From UKL13-2 sp038206765 (GTDB lineage Bacteria > Pseudomonadota > Gammaproteobacteria > Burkholderiales > Usitatibacteraceae), in assembly GCA_038206765.1 (NCBI GenBank), contig JBBRAM010000009.1:62001-126000 (forward strand): 64,000 bases of DNA, given 5' to 3'. The translations under genes were made by a program, and so were the position numbers. This document shows, piece after piece, positions 35,671 to 44,752 of this stretch (position 1 is its first letter; every line of letters begins with the position of its first letter). The notes beneath the pieces were generated by a model, which was given only the letters and a program-made list of their open reading frames with translations, was not told the DNA's origin and ran no database searches.

Positions 35671-36132
35671 TTAAGTCCGAAGCTTGTCACCAAAATTGAC
35701 CAGTAACACGCCTGCAACAACCAGCACCGCGCCAATCAGGCGTGGTGTGGATAGCTCACGCTCAACCAGTCCCAAAATTCCAATACGATCGAACACGAGT
35801 GACGCTAAAATCTGCCCGGTAATTACCAAGCTAAGCATGGTCGCGACGCCAATTCGCGGCGCAATCAGGGTCGTGCCAAAAACAAAAATCGCGCCCAAGA
35901 CGCCGCCCGCCAGCTGCCACGGCGCGATGCTATCAAGTCTGACCACGCTGCTCCATTTTTCGCCAGACACCACGCAAATAACGCCCAAAATAATCGCGCC
36001 TACCAAAAAATTCATAAACGCGGCGAACACGGCTCCACTGCCGACAGTGACGCGCAACGAGTTGTTGACCAAGGCTTGCAGGGGAATAATGCAGCCGATA
36101 AAGAAAGCGAATAGTAGTAGAGATGCGTTCAT
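35671..36132 (-). CDS. Small DMT-family membrane protein (YdcZ/DUF606)
   Basis: The 153-residue protein has five hydrophobic segments and the DUF606 pattern: an N-terminal helix with ALVNNSLR, GVLGAIFVFGTTLIAPRIGVATML and the end RLIGAVLVVAGVLLVNF. DUF606 proteins are half-size members of the drug/metabolite transporter superfamily and may dimerise; substrate unknown. The start at 36130-36132 has AGGA upstream, and the longer frame lacks membrane character at its start. The 394 bp beyond it, toward the peptide-binding gene, contain only a 12-bp tandem array and presumed promoters. Confidence 0.8.
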   Translation of the reverse strand: MNASLLLFAFFIGCIIPLQALVNNSLRVTVGSGAVFAAFMNFLVGAIILGVICVVSGEKWSSVVRLDSIAPWQLAGGVLGAIFVFGTTLIAPRIGVATMLSLVITGQILASLVFDRIGILGLVERELSTPRLIGAVLVVAGVLLVNFGDKLRT

Positions 36133-36275
36133 CGAAATCCTAATTATTGAATCGGCACTCAGCAGTGTCGGCTGCCGCGTTTCCCACTCCTCATTCCCCC
36201 AGCTAAAGAGGGAGGACTGCGGTGGTGTTGGTCCGGTCACTTAATGCGTCATTGCGCCGGATCTACGTTGGATGT

Positions 36276-36359
36276 GGTTTGTAAACAGGTTTCTGGATAG
36301 GTTTGTAAATAGGTTTACAAATAGGTTTGTAAATAGGTTTGTAAATAGGTTTGTAAATA
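36276..36359. repeat. 12-bp tandem array, seven units
   Basis: Seven consecutive 12-bp units of GGTTTGTAAATA fill 84 bp; four are identical, and units 1, 2 and 4 vary (GGTTTGTAAACA, GGTTTCTGGATA, GGTTTACAAATA). It lies in the 394-bp divergent region between the DUF606 gene and the first peptide-binding gene, about 170 bp before the latter. No open frame is involved. Confidence 0.9.
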
Positions 36360-36526
36360 AATCAGCAATTGGAAATTCGATATTACAGACTACTGTACAT
36401 TCTATTCGCGAACAGCATCGTTGACTTCAATCACCTGCTTGGGCAAACTTCCTCCATTAGCAGCCTCCTTTGAAGAATGGTCGCGTTGTTAAAATTGAGT
36501 TAAATTGGAATACTTGGGAGCTACTG

Positions 36527-38158
36527 ATGAAAATTGCCGATCGCCGCGTTGGCGATACCAAACGCATCCACACCGCACTGCCTGTCGCCATCATCAGTTT
36601 CGCGTGCATGGCCTGTCTCGTATCATCGCTTTTTGTATCGACTGCACTACTGGCGAAAACGTTCCGCTGGTCGAGCCGGGCTGATGTTTTTTCGATTGAT
36701 CCGCATTCGACCAACAACGGCTTCAATAATGCCATCTCTTCGTATGTCTACGAGCCGCTTGTCATACGCGGCAAGACCATGGCGATTGAGGGAGCGTTGG
36801 CTGTTTCTTGGTCGCCCATAAACGCGACGACGATGCGCTTTAAGCTTCGCGACAACGTTAAATTTCATGACGGTGCTCCATTCAGCGCGGATGACGTGGT
36901 GTTCTCAATTGCGCGTGCACTGGAAAAAACTTCCGATTTTTCTGAATATATGCAAGGCATTAAGGCTGCAAAAAAAATCGATGCACTGACGGTTGATATT
37001 GTGAGCGATGTCCCCAATCCAACGCTGCTCGATCAATTGACCGAAATTAGAATCATGAACAAAGCATGGGCGCAAAAACACAACGCTTTGCGGCCACAGG
37101 ACTATAAAAACGGGGAGGAGACTTACACTGCCCGTAACGCCAACGGGACGGGACCGTTTATTCTCAAATCACGCGAGCCGGATGTAAAGACGGTGATGAT
37201 AGTGAATCCAAATTGGTGGAGCAAAATTGATGGCGCGATTACGGAGGTTATTTATCGTCCCATTAAATCCGATGCGACCCGCGTGGCAGCGCTCATCACG
37301 GGCGAGCTTGATTTGGTGCTCGATCCGCCCGTGCAGGATTTGGCGAAGTTGAAGGAAAATAAAGACATTAAAATATTGGAAGGCAACGAAAATCGTACGA
37401 TTTTCCTCAACTTCGACCAGAGCCGCGACGAGCTGCTCTACGGGAGCAAAGGCAAAAACCCCTTTAAGGATATTCGTGTTCGCCAGGCGATGCTGTTGAC
37501 CATTGATGTCAATGCAATAAGCAAAACCGTCATGCGCGGCTTGTCGCTGCCCACCATGTCAATGATCGCGCCACAGGTGCGGGGCTACACAAAGGATCTC
37601 GAAAAACGACCCGCCGTGGATTTGGTGAAGGCTAGAAAGCTCATGGCGGAAGCGGGGCTGGCAAATGGTTTTGACGTGACCTTTGATTGCCCGAATGATC
37701 GCTATATCAACGATATTCAAATCTGTAGCGCGATTGCTGCGATGCTCGCTAAAATAGACATTCGCGTAAAGGTTAATGCTATGCCCGCAACCTTGTTTTT
37801 GCCCAAAATACAAAAGAGTGACACCAGCATGTACTTGCTTGGATGGGGTGTGCCAACCTTTGATTCGTTAAATCCCTTGCAGTCCCTGCTGCGCACCAAG
37901 ACTAGCGGCACTGACGGTAATTTCAATTTCTCCGGCTACTCGAATGCCAAAGTTGATGCGTTAGTAGAAAAGCTAAAAACGGAGACTGATTTTAAAAAGC
38001 GTGCTGATATAACCCGGGAAGCATTGCTACTTGATCAAGCCGATGTTGGGCATATTCCGTTACATCATCAAGTGATTCCTTGGGCGATGCGAAAAAATGT
38101 CACGGTCGTGCACCGTTCAGACAACGGGATGTGGGCGAGATGGGCGGTTATTAACTAA
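36527..38158 (+). CDS. Family 5 peptide-type ABC transporter binding protein (first of tandem pair)
   Basis: The 543-residue exported protein has an unusually long N-region (MKIADRRVGDTKRIHTALP) before the hydrophobic signal core, then KTFRWSSRADVFSIDPHS and the SBP family 5 body: GTGPFILKSREPDVKT, GELDLVLDPPVQDLAKL, PFKDIRVRQAML. It should bind peptides or similar solutes for dppBCDF downstream. It is clearly paralogous to the next gene and to the one at 23.6 kb. GGGAG precedes the chosen ATG. The 269-bp gap after it holds at most a doubtful 54-codon frame. Confidence 0.88.
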   Translation: MKIADRRVGDTKRIHTALPVAIISFACMACLVSSLFVSTALLAKTFRWSSRADVFSIDPHSTNNGFNNAISSYVYEPLVIRGKTMAIEGALAVSWSPINATTMRFKLRDNVKFHDGAPFSADDVVFSIARALEKTSDFSEYMQGIKAAKKIDALTVDIVSDVPNPTLLDQLTEIRIMNKAWAQKHNALRPQDYKNGEETYTARNANGTGPFILKSREPDVKTVMIVNPNWWSKIDGAITEVIYRPIKSDATRVAALITGELDLVLDPPVQDLAKLKENKDIKILEGNENRTIFLNFDQSRDELLYGSKGKNPFKDIRVRQAMLLTIDVNAISKTVMRGLSLPTMSMIAPQVRGYTKDLEKRPAVDLVKARKLMAEAGLANGFDVTFDCPNDRYINDIQICSAIAAMLAKIDIRVKVNAMPATLFLPKIQKSDTSMYLLGWGVPTFDSLNPLQSLLRTKTSGTDGNFNFSGYSNAKVDALVEKLKTETDFKKRADITREALLLDQADVGHIPLHHQVIPWAMRKNVTVVHRSDNGMWARWAVIN

Positions 38159-38266
38159 TTTGTCACATCGATAGCATCGGGGCGACGGTTCGTACGTTCG
38201 CTGTTCCCCAACCTATAGCCAGCCTATAATTAACGTTATTTCCTGAGCCGTTGGCCGAGTTTCAAT

Positions 38267-38431
38267 ATGAGCCATTGTTTTTATTGCCATTTCAATGTGC
38301 AGTGCGATGTGTTGCCTTGTGTCTGCTGGTTAGGCGCTGTTGTATTGACGAGCTGCGCTAACTTACTTGGAAAAGGTGCCAAACAGCTTAGCGTGGAATT
38401 TTATTGTTTTTTTGGGGTGATGTACTCATGA
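38267..38431 (+). CDS. Doubtful 54-residue Cys-rich frame with a lipobox-like site
   Basis: An open frame between the two binding-protein genes encodes MSHCFYCHFNVQCDVL, then a hydrophobic stretch and VVLTSCANLLGKGAKQ, which looks like a lipobox (LTSC). Its stop overlaps the start of the next gene (ATGATGA). There is no good ribosome site and seven cysteines in 54 residues is unusual, so it may be chance or a decayed small lipoprotein. Entericidin-like lipoproteins have a similar post-lipobox pattern, but the match is weak. Confidence 0.2.
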   Translation: MSHCFYCHFNVQCDVLPCVCWLGAVVLTSCANLLGKGAKQLSVEFYCFFGVMYS

Positions 38432-40038
38432 TGAGTTTTGTTTTTAAGTTTCCTGCACGTGCGCTTGTCGCTTCGCTAGTTGCCTGCATATTTTCAGCGA
38501 CGATACCCACCACGGCCCCCGCCAAGACGCTTCGCTACGCAAGCCAGGATGATCCGCAAACCCTTGACCCACACGCGGCCAATTTGTTGCCGACGACTCG
38601 CGTCATTGCCCAGGTTTATGAATCTTTAGTTGCACGGGATCAACAGTTCAAAATTGTTCCCGGTCTGGCGTTGTGGTGGAGCAATCCCGATAGCAAAACA
38701 TGGCGCTTTAAGTTGCGACCCAATGTGAAGTTCCATGATGGATCGCCGTTTACGGCCGATGATGTAGTGTTCTCAGTGGAACGTGCGCTGCATCCGCAAT
38801 CACAGCTGAAAGCATCATTGGTTGGCGTCGCAAGCGCTAAAAAAATTGACGATTTCACTGTCGATTTAATCATGAGAGACCCAAACCCAATCTTGATTAA
38901 CAATCTGTTCCTGTTTCGCGTAATGTCAAAAACGTGGGCCACTAAAAATGGCGCATTGACCCCGCAAAACTATAAGGCGAGTGAAGACACTTTTGCCTCG
39001 CGCAACGCAAACGGCACTGGTCCGTTCATGGTCAAGCTGCGCCAGCCGGATGTCAAAACGGTGTTAGTCGAAAACCCAAATTGGTGGAATAAAGCCAGCG
39101 CCGAAAAAGGCAATATTACGCAAGTAGAAATGTTGCCGATTAAATCAAACGCTACCCGTGTTGCCGCCTTACTTTCTGGCGAGGTTGATTTCGTCTTGGA
39201 TCCGCCGCAGCAAGACGTAGCGCGCTTGAAAAAAGAGGCCAATATTCGCGTCTCGGAAGGTAGCGATGCCCGAATTCAATATTTCGCCTTCGATCAATTT
39301 CGCGACGAATTGTTGTACAGCAACGTAAAAGGTAAAAACCCGTTCAAAGATTTGCGTGTCCGGCAAGCGGTGGCGTATGCGATTGACGCCAGTGCCATAC
39401 GCCAGGTGGTGATGCGCGGCATGTCGATCCCCACCGGCAGCTTGGTACCGGAAGGAACACAGGGCTATACCAAAGATGCCGAGAAACGCCTTCCGTTCGA
39501 TCGCGAAAAAGCAAAAGCCTTGCTAACCGAGGCGGGCTATCCAATGGGTTTTTCAATCACTTTAGACTGTGGCATTAACCAACCTGCTGCCGATATTTGC
39601 CAGGCGGCAGCTTCCATGCTTTCGCAAGTCGGCATTCGTACGACGCCCAATATCGTTCCACTTGCGAATTATTTCCAGAAATTGCAGCGCTTTGACACGA
39701 GCTTTTATTTGTTGAGTTGGGGAACCAGCACATTCGACGCGCTCGATACCTTGCAGGCGGTCCTTGAAAAAAATAGAGGCGAACAAACGACCGGCGGCGA
39801 TTCCAACTACGGTCGCTACGCCAATCCCAAAATGGATGACATTATCGCCAAGATTAAAGTGGAAATGGATATGAAAAAGCGCGATCTGTTGATCCATGAT
39901 GCGCTCGTGCTCAACCAAACCGATATTGCAACCTTGCCCTTGCATCAGCCTGTGATACCTTGGGCGATGCGCAAGAATGTGACAGCGGTTTTTACGCCCA
40001 ACAATGTCCCTTATTTTTTCCGCTTTAAAATGAATTAG
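38428..40038 (+). CDS. Family 5 peptide-type ABC transporter binding protein (second of tandem pair)
   Basis: The 536-residue protein has a signal peptide (about 1-35, ending APAK) and KTLRYASQDDPQTLDPHA at the mature start, then the SBP family 5 core: KFHDGSPFTADDVVFSVERAL, GTGPFMVKLRQPDVKT, GEVDFVLDPPQQDVARL. It is a diverged duplicate of the preceding gene and lies 72 bp before dppB, so it is the likely principal receptor of the permease. GGGGTGA lies upstream of the ATG pair at 38428/38431. Confidence 0.9.
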   Translation: MMSFVFKFPARALVASLVACIFSATIPTTAPAKTLRYASQDDPQTLDPHAANLLPTTRVIAQVYESLVARDQQFKIVPGLALWWSNPDSKTWRFKLRPNVKFHDGSPFTADDVVFSVERALHPQSQLKASLVGVASAKKIDDFTVDLIMRDPNPILINNLFLFRVMSKTWATKNGALTPQNYKASEDTFASRNANGTGPFMVKLRQPDVKTVLVENPNWWNKASAEKGNITQVEMLPIKSNATRVAALLSGEVDFVLDPPQQDVARLKKEANIRVSEGSDARIQYFAFDQFRDELLYSNVKGKNPFKDLRVRQAVAYAIDASAIRQVVMRGMSIPTGSLVPEGTQGYTKDAEKRLPFDREKAKALLTEAGYPMGFSITLDCGINQPAADICQAAASMLSQVGIRTTPNIVPLANYFQKLQRFDTSFYLLSWGTSTFDALDTLQAVLEKNRGEQTTGGDSNYGRYANPKMDDIIAKIKVEMDMKKRDLLIHDALVLNQTDIATLPLHQPVIPWAMRKNVTAVFTPNNVPYFFRFKMN

Positions 40039-40110
40039 TGTGTGCTGCGGGGCTGAATGCTACGCCTTTCGTTTCGGTTCACATTTACTAAAAACAAAGA
40101 TTAAATAACA

Positions 40111-41091
40111 ATGCTCGCATTCATCATTCGCCGTTTGCTGCAAAGTATCCTTGTAATGCTGGCGGTCGGCTTCATTGCCTTCTCATTATTTAATTTCACT
40201 GGTGACCCGGTTGCGCTGATGTTGCCGCCCGAAGCGACGCAACTGGACCGTGAAGAGGTGCGGAAAACACTGGGGCTTGACCAGCCGTTTTATGTGCAGT
40301 TTGCGGTCTTTGTGCAAAACGCGTTGCAGGGCAATTTCGGCATTTCGCTGCGCCTGGGTCGGCCAGTTTCACAATTGCTGATCGAGCGGCTCCCGGCCAC
40401 GTTGGAGCTTGCCACCACCGCTGCGGTGCTCGGCCTGTTGATTGGTATTCCGCTTGGTATCTACACGGCGTTAAAGCGTGAAAGTTGGACATCCAAGCTG
40501 TTGCTGACCGGTTCGTTGATTGGTGTCTCGCTGCCCAATTTTTTAATCGGAATATTTCTGATTTTGATTTTTGCCGTTTGGCTGGGCTGGTTGCCGTCAT
40601 TCGGGCGCGGCGATGTGACGCAACTCGGCCTTTGGACAACCGGCTTTTTGACAGAATCCGGCCTTAAGGCATTGGTGTTGCCAGCCATCACCCTTGGCTT
40701 TTACCCGGTGACACTTTTTATGCGTTTAGTTCGCGCGCAAATGCTGGAGGTCTTGCGTACCGATTATATTAAGTTCGCGCGGGCACGCGGGCTAACCAAC
40801 AACGCTGTTTATTTTGGTCATGCGCTCAAAAATACCTTGGTGCCGGTCATCACGATTGCTGGTTTGCAGCTCGGTGGTTTGATTGCATTTGCGATTATTA
40901 CCGAGACGGTTTTCCAATGGCCGGGTATGGGCTTATTGTTTATTCAGGCGGTACAGTTCGCGGATATTCCCGTGATGGCGGCATATCTTTGTTTAATTGG
41001 ATTTATTTTTGTGAGCATCAATCTCATGGTGGACGTCCTCTATTACATCGTTGATCCAAGGCTGCGCACCGACCGTGCAGGGGGGCATTGA
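40111..41091 (+). CDS. dppB: Peptide ABC transporter permease DppB-like
   Basis: This 326-residue inner-membrane permease starts MLAFIIRRLLQSILVMLAV, as DppB/OppB proteins do, and has six hydrophobic segments. The cytoplasmic loop VLRTDYIKFARARGLTNNAVYFGHALKNTLVPVI holds the EAA-type motif that contacts the ATPases. With DppC it forms the channel for substrates delivered by the binding proteins. The stop codon lies one base before the dppC start. Confidence 0.9.
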   Translation: MLAFIIRRLLQSILVMLAVGFIAFSLFNFTGDPVALMLPPEATQLDREEVRKTLGLDQPFYVQFAVFVQNALQGNFGISLRLGRPVSQLLIERLPATLELATTAAVLGLLIGIPLGIYTALKRESWTSKLLLTGSLIGVSLPNFLIGIFLILIFAVWLGWLPSFGRGDVTQLGLWTTGFLTESGLKALVLPAITLGFYPVTLFMRLVRAQMLEVLRTDYIKFARARGLTNNAVYFGHALKNTLVPVITIAGLQLGGLIAFAIITETVFQWPGMGLLFIQAVQFADIPVMAAYLCLIGFIFVSINLMVDVLYYIVDPRLRTDRAGGH

Positions 41092-41092
41092 T

Positions 41093-42025
41093 ATGGCTGC
41101 ACTGATCAATGTAGTCGATTCATTCAGGCGTTTTTTTGACGGTGATGTTTGGTATAGCTTTAAACGAAATCCGCTGGTGATTGTGGCAACTGTTGCCGCG
41201 TTGATTGGCATTTTGGGCGCCGCGTTCGCTCCGTGGATCGCGCCACACAATCCGTTTGATTTGAAGACGCTTAATTTGCTGGATGCGTTTTCGCCACCTG
41301 CGTGGTCAGAGCTTGGCAAGCCCCAGTTCTGGCTCGGCACCGATGACCAAGGTCGCGATGTACTCTCCACCATCATGCATGGCTCTAGGGTGTCGTTGGT
41401 GGTAGGTATTTGTGCCGTTTTTCTATCGATGGTGGTCGGCATCACTCTGGGCTTGATTAGCGGCTATGTGGGCGGCTCGGTGGACGCCTTCATCATGCGG
41501 GTGGCCGATATTCAATTGTCATTCCCGGCCATCCTGATCGCGTTGTTGATTGATGGTGTGGCACGTGCCGTGATAGGCAAAGAGCACCACGATCAGGTGG
41601 CGGTGTATGTATTGATTTTCGCAATTGCGGCCTCGGGCTGGGTGCAATATGCCCGCACGGTGCGCGGCTCCACGTTGGTTGAGCGGAACAAAGAATATGT
41701 GCAGGCCGCACAAGTGATCGGCCGTCGCTCACTCGCGATTATGTTCTCCCATGTGCTGCCGAATGTCATGGGGCCGGTGTTCGTGTTGGCGACACTTCAT
41801 GTTGGCACAGCCATTATCACTGAGGCGACGTTGTCGTTCCTGGGCGTGGGTGTGCCGCCAACCCAGCCCTCCTTGGGCACCTTGATTCGCGTCGGCAATG
41901 ATTTTTTATTTTCCGGCGAGTGGTGGATTACCGTATTCCCCGGTTTGGCGCTGGTGTTTCTCGTGCTCTCAATCAACATCATCGGCGATTGGCTGCGTGA
42001 TGCGCTCAACCCGAAACTTCGCTAG
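41093..42025 (+). CDS. dppC: Peptide ABC transporter permease DppC-like
   Basis: The 310-residue permease has an N-terminal OppC-type segment (SFKRNPLVIVATVAALIGILG), a periplasmic loop with WLGTDDQGRDVLSTIMHGSR, and the EAA-type loop RNKEYVQAAQVIGRRSLAIMFSHVLPNVMGPV. These are standard for DppC/OppC. The ATG at 41093 follows GGGGGG at good distance; a frame starting earlier within dppB was rejected. It partners DppB. Confidence 0.92.
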   Translation: MAALINVVDSFRRFFDGDVWYSFKRNPLVIVATVAALIGILGAAFAPWIAPHNPFDLKTLNLLDAFSPPAWSELGKPQFWLGTDDQGRDVLSTIMHGSRVSLVVGICAVFLSMVVGITLGLISGYVGGSVDAFIMRVADIQLSFPAILIALLIDGVARAVIGKEHHDQVAVYVLIFAIAASGWVQYARTVRGSTLVERNKEYVQAAQVIGRRSLAIMFSHVLPNVMGPVFVLATLHVGTAIITEATLSFLGVGVPPTQPSLGTLIRVGNDFLFSGEWWITVFPGLALVFLVLSINIIGDWLRDALNPKLR

Positions 42026-42036
42026 TTGGTGCCGAT

Positions 42037-43083
42037 ATGAATCCCCCGTTATTGCAAGTCAAAAATTTACGGATTGAATTCCCCACCCGTCGCGGCATTT
42101 TAGTAGCGGTCGATGATATTAGTTTCGACATCGCAGCTGGTGAAGTGCTTGGTGTGGTTGGCGAATCGGGCGCGGGTAAATCGCTGACCGGTGCCGCGGT
42201 GATCGGGTTGTTGGAGCCGCCGGGCCGTATTGCCGGAGGTGAAATTATTTTTAACGGCAAGCGAATCGATAATTTGCCGTTTGAAGAAATCCGGAAAATT
42301 CGTGGTCGTGAGATTGGGGCGATTTTTCAAGATCCGCTCACCTCGCTGAATCCGCTTTATACCATTGGCCGACAGATCACCGAAACCATTGAAACCCATC
42401 TCGCGCTCACGCACGCGCAGGCTCGCACAAGGGCGATTGAACTTCTAAACGAAGTCGGCATTCCCGCCGCCGACAAACGCATTGATCATTACCCGCATCA
42501 ATTTTCCGGCGGTATGCGTCAGCGGGTGGTTATTTCACTGGCCTTAGCCGCAAACCCGAAGCTTATTATTGCCGACGAACCAACCACAGCGCTCGATGTT
42601 TCCATTCAAGCGCAGATCATTACGCTACTCAAAAAGCTGGGGCGCGAGCACGGCACGGCCGTCATGTTAGTCACGCACGATATGGGCGTCATTGCCGAGA
42701 CCGCCGACCGCGTGGCAGTGATGTACGCGGGGCGCATCGCGGAAATTGGCCCGGTTGCCGATGTGATTCACCATCCGCAGCATCCCTACACGATTGGCCT
42801 GATGGGCGCTATTCCCAATGTGGGGGACAACAACGAACGACTCGCGCAAATTGACGGCTCCATGCCGCGTTTGACAGCGATACCGGCGGGTTGCGCATTC
42901 AATCCCCGTTGCACACGACGAGCTGATGTGCCCAACCAGCGCTGCACAACTGAGCGCCCCGGGCTACTGCCGGCGGGAATGACGCAGGCGGCGTGTTGGT
43001 TGCATGCTGGCCAAAGCGGAAAGCGAAGCGAAGCCGAAAACGAAAAGAAGAGCGACGAGAACCGTAAAATGGTGAGTGTATGA
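42037..43083 (+). CDS. dppD: Peptide ABC transporter ATP-binding protein DppD-like
   Basis: This 348-residue ATPase shows Walker A GESGAGKS (42-49), Q-loop GAIFQDPLTSLNPLYTIG, signature FSGGMRQRVVIS, Walker B LIIADEPTTALD and the switch His in VTHDMGV. The C-terminal oligopeptide/dipeptide extension includes the Cys-rich stretch CAFNPRCTRRADVPNQRC, which in this family can bind a [4Fe-4S] cluster. It ends in a very charged tail. The dppF start overlaps its stop by 4 bases (ATGA). Confidence 0.92.
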   Translation: MNPPLLQVKNLRIEFPTRRGILVAVDDISFDIAAGEVLGVVGESGAGKSLTGAAVIGLLEPPGRIAGGEIIFNGKRIDNLPFEEIRKIRGREIGAIFQDPLTSLNPLYTIGRQITETIETHLALTHAQARTRAIELLNEVGIPAADKRIDHYPHQFSGGMRQRVVISLALAANPKLIIADEPTTALDVSIQAQIITLLKKLGREHGTAVMLVTHDMGVIAETADRVAVMYAGRIAEIGPVADVIHHPQHPYTIGLMGAIPNVGDNNERLAQIDGSMPRLTAIPAGCAFNPRCTRRADVPNQRCTTERPGLLPAGMTQAACWLHAGQSGKRSEAENEKKSDENRKMVSV

Positions 43084-44108
43084 ATCAAAAAAAATCGAAC
43101 ATTCTCCTTGACGTGCGTGATGTCGCCAAAGAATTCGATGTTTCCAAGCCATGGTTGAATCGCATCATCGAGCGGCAAGACAAACAAATTTTAAAAGCCG
43201 TTGATGGCGTTAGCTTTACGATTAATCGCGGTGAAACCCTTTCGCTAGTCGGCGAATCGGGCTGTGGGAAATCGACGGTAGCGCGGCTCGTTTGCGGGCT
43301 CTATACGCCGTCGCGTGGCAGCATTCATTTTGATGGCGTGGATATGGCGGAAGCCGAGGGCGACACCCTACGTAAACTTCGGGCGCGCTTTCAAATGATC
43401 TTCCAGGACCCGTATGCCAGCTTAAATCAGCGTTGGCGCGTTGGCAAGATCATCGCCGAACCGATTCTGGTGCACGGGCTTGGCAAGCCCGGCAGTGCGC
43501 TCAATAAACGCGTGGGCGAATTGCTCACGCAGGTTGGCTTATCGCCGCTGGATGCTGAAAAATTTCCCCATGAATTTTCCGGCGGCCAGCGCCAGAGGGT
43601 CTCGATTGCGCGGGCATTGTCGAGCAATCCTGAATTTTTAGTTTGCGATGAGCCGACCTCGGCCCTCGATGTTTCGGTGCAGGCGCAGATTTTAAATTTG
43701 ATGAAGGATTTGCAGCGTGAATTTGGCCTCACTTATCTATTCATCTCGCATAATTTGGCCGTCGTCTCGCATATTTCCAACCGCGTTGGCGTGATGTACC
43801 TGGGGCGCTTGGTTGAAGTCGCCGATACCAACCGCATTTTTACGATGCCACTGCATCCGTACACACAAATGCTGCAATCCGCGATCCCCGATTTGAAAAT
43901 GACTGGCAAACAACGCACGCCGGTGGCCGGTGAAGTCCCGAACCCGCTCACGCCGCCGACTGGCTGTGCATTCCATCCGCGATGCCCGCACGCCAACGAG
44001 CGCTGCAAACGTGAGCGACCGGAAATGATCGATCATCCTGAAGGTGGGCAAGTCGCTTGCCATGGTGTCGAGGAAAAGCGTATAAACATGATCAAACTGG
44101 CAGCTTAG
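43080..44108 (+). CDS. dppF: Peptide ABC transporter ATP-binding protein DppF-like
   Basis: The 342-residue ATPase has Walker A GESGCGKST (58-66), signature FSGGQRQRVSIARAL, Walker B LVCDEPTSALD, and the switch His in ISHNLAV. The C-terminal extension has CAFHPRCPHANERCKRERP, the same Cys pattern as DppD. It completes the DppBCDF importer. A small insertion (KPWLNRIIERQDKQIL) between the first strands is normal for the OppF/DppF branch. A short 9-bp array follows the stop codon. Confidence 0.92.
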   Translation: MNQKKSNILLDVRDVAKEFDVSKPWLNRIIERQDKQILKAVDGVSFTINRGETLSLVGESGCGKSTVARLVCGLYTPSRGSIHFDGVDMAEAEGDTLRKLRARFQMIFQDPYASLNQRWRVGKIIAEPILVHGLGKPGSALNKRVGELLTQVGLSPLDAEKFPHEFSGGQRQRVSIARALSSNPEFLVCDEPTSALDVSVQAQILNLMKDLQREFGLTYLFISHNLAVVSHISNRVGVMYLGRLVEVADTNRIFTMPLHPYTQMLQSAIPDLKMTGKQRTPVAGEVPNPLTPPTGCAFHPRCPHANERCKRERPEMIDHPEGGQVACHGVEEKRINMIKLAA

Positions 44109-44134
44109 TTGACTTGGTCGACTCAGTCGACGAA
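44108..44134. repeat. Three 9-bp units after dppF
   Basis: GTTGACTTG, GTCGACTCA and GTCGACGAA follow each other directly at the dppF stop. Two GTCGAC palindromes separated by TCA also form a small inverted repeat. It is one of three 9-bp arrays in the window; no terminator T-run follows. Confidence 0.5.
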
Positions 44135-44190
44135 GGGTATGCAGGGGACGGAAAGGGCATAAGGCTAAAAACATAAAATCGGGAGGCGGT

Positions 44191-44724
44191 ATGCGATTGT
44201 TCTTTGCTGTTTGGTTGGACGCGGACACATTGACCGCTGTTGAGGGCGTACAAGAGCGGTTGTTGGCCATTAGCGCCGGGCGCCCAATGGTGCCTGAAAC
44301 GATGCACCTTACTTTGTCGTTTGTGGGCGATATTGACGAAGCTCACTCTACGGACCGCTTAGCGGATTTAGTTCGTATCGGTAATAAAATACAGAATCCC
44401 GCGTTTCTTTTCTACATCAACAAAATTAGCTGCTTTGAAAAATCGAAAGTGGCTTGGGCGGGCACCAAAAATGTCCCGGACGAGCTGATTGCATTGCAGA
44501 GTGCCATCGATGGCATGGTCGGCCAAGCTGGGTTCCCGCGCGACCCACGGCCCTTCCGGCCACATATCACCTTGATTCGCAATCTACCCGAGCCACTGGA
44601 AATGATGTCGACCCAAGACATTATCTGGCCGATAAGCGCGTTCTCGTTGGTGAAAGTGAACCAGAGCGGTGTTGGTTTGCCTTATGAAATTTTGCATGTT
44701 TGGCCGCTGACGGCTGGCCGCTGA
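44191..44724 (+). CDS. thpR: RNA 2',3'-cyclic phosphodiesterase ThpR (LigT-like 2H family)
   Basis: This 177-residue protein belongs to the 2H phosphoesterases. The two catalytic HxTx motifs are visible as HLTLSFVGD and HITLIRNL. The N-terminus MRLFFAVWLDADT is typical of ThpR. It opens 2',3'-cyclic phosphates on RNA and can join tRNA halves in vitro. GGGAGG precedes the ATG. It is monocistronic and converges on the lipoprotein gene 28 bp away, with no clear terminator between them. Confidence 0.9.
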   Translation: MRLFFAVWLDADTLTAVEGVQERLLAISAGRPMVPETMHLTLSFVGDIDEAHSTDRLADLVRIGNKIQNPAFLFYINKISCFEKSKVAWAGTKNVPDELIALQSAIDGMVGQAGFPRDPRPFRPHITLIRNLPEPLEMMSTQDIIWPISAFSLVKVNQSGVGLPYEILHVWPLTAGR

Positions 44725-44752
44725 AGCGTTTGAACATTGCCCCTTAAAAGGT

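Noticed and set aside
36276..36359. CRISPR-like array
   Set aside because: Units are 12 bp head to tail without spacers, and no cas genes are present.
27430..44108. Possible genomic island or prophage
   Set aside because: No integrase, transposase, tRNA border or phage genes; genes are ordinary metabolism and transport.
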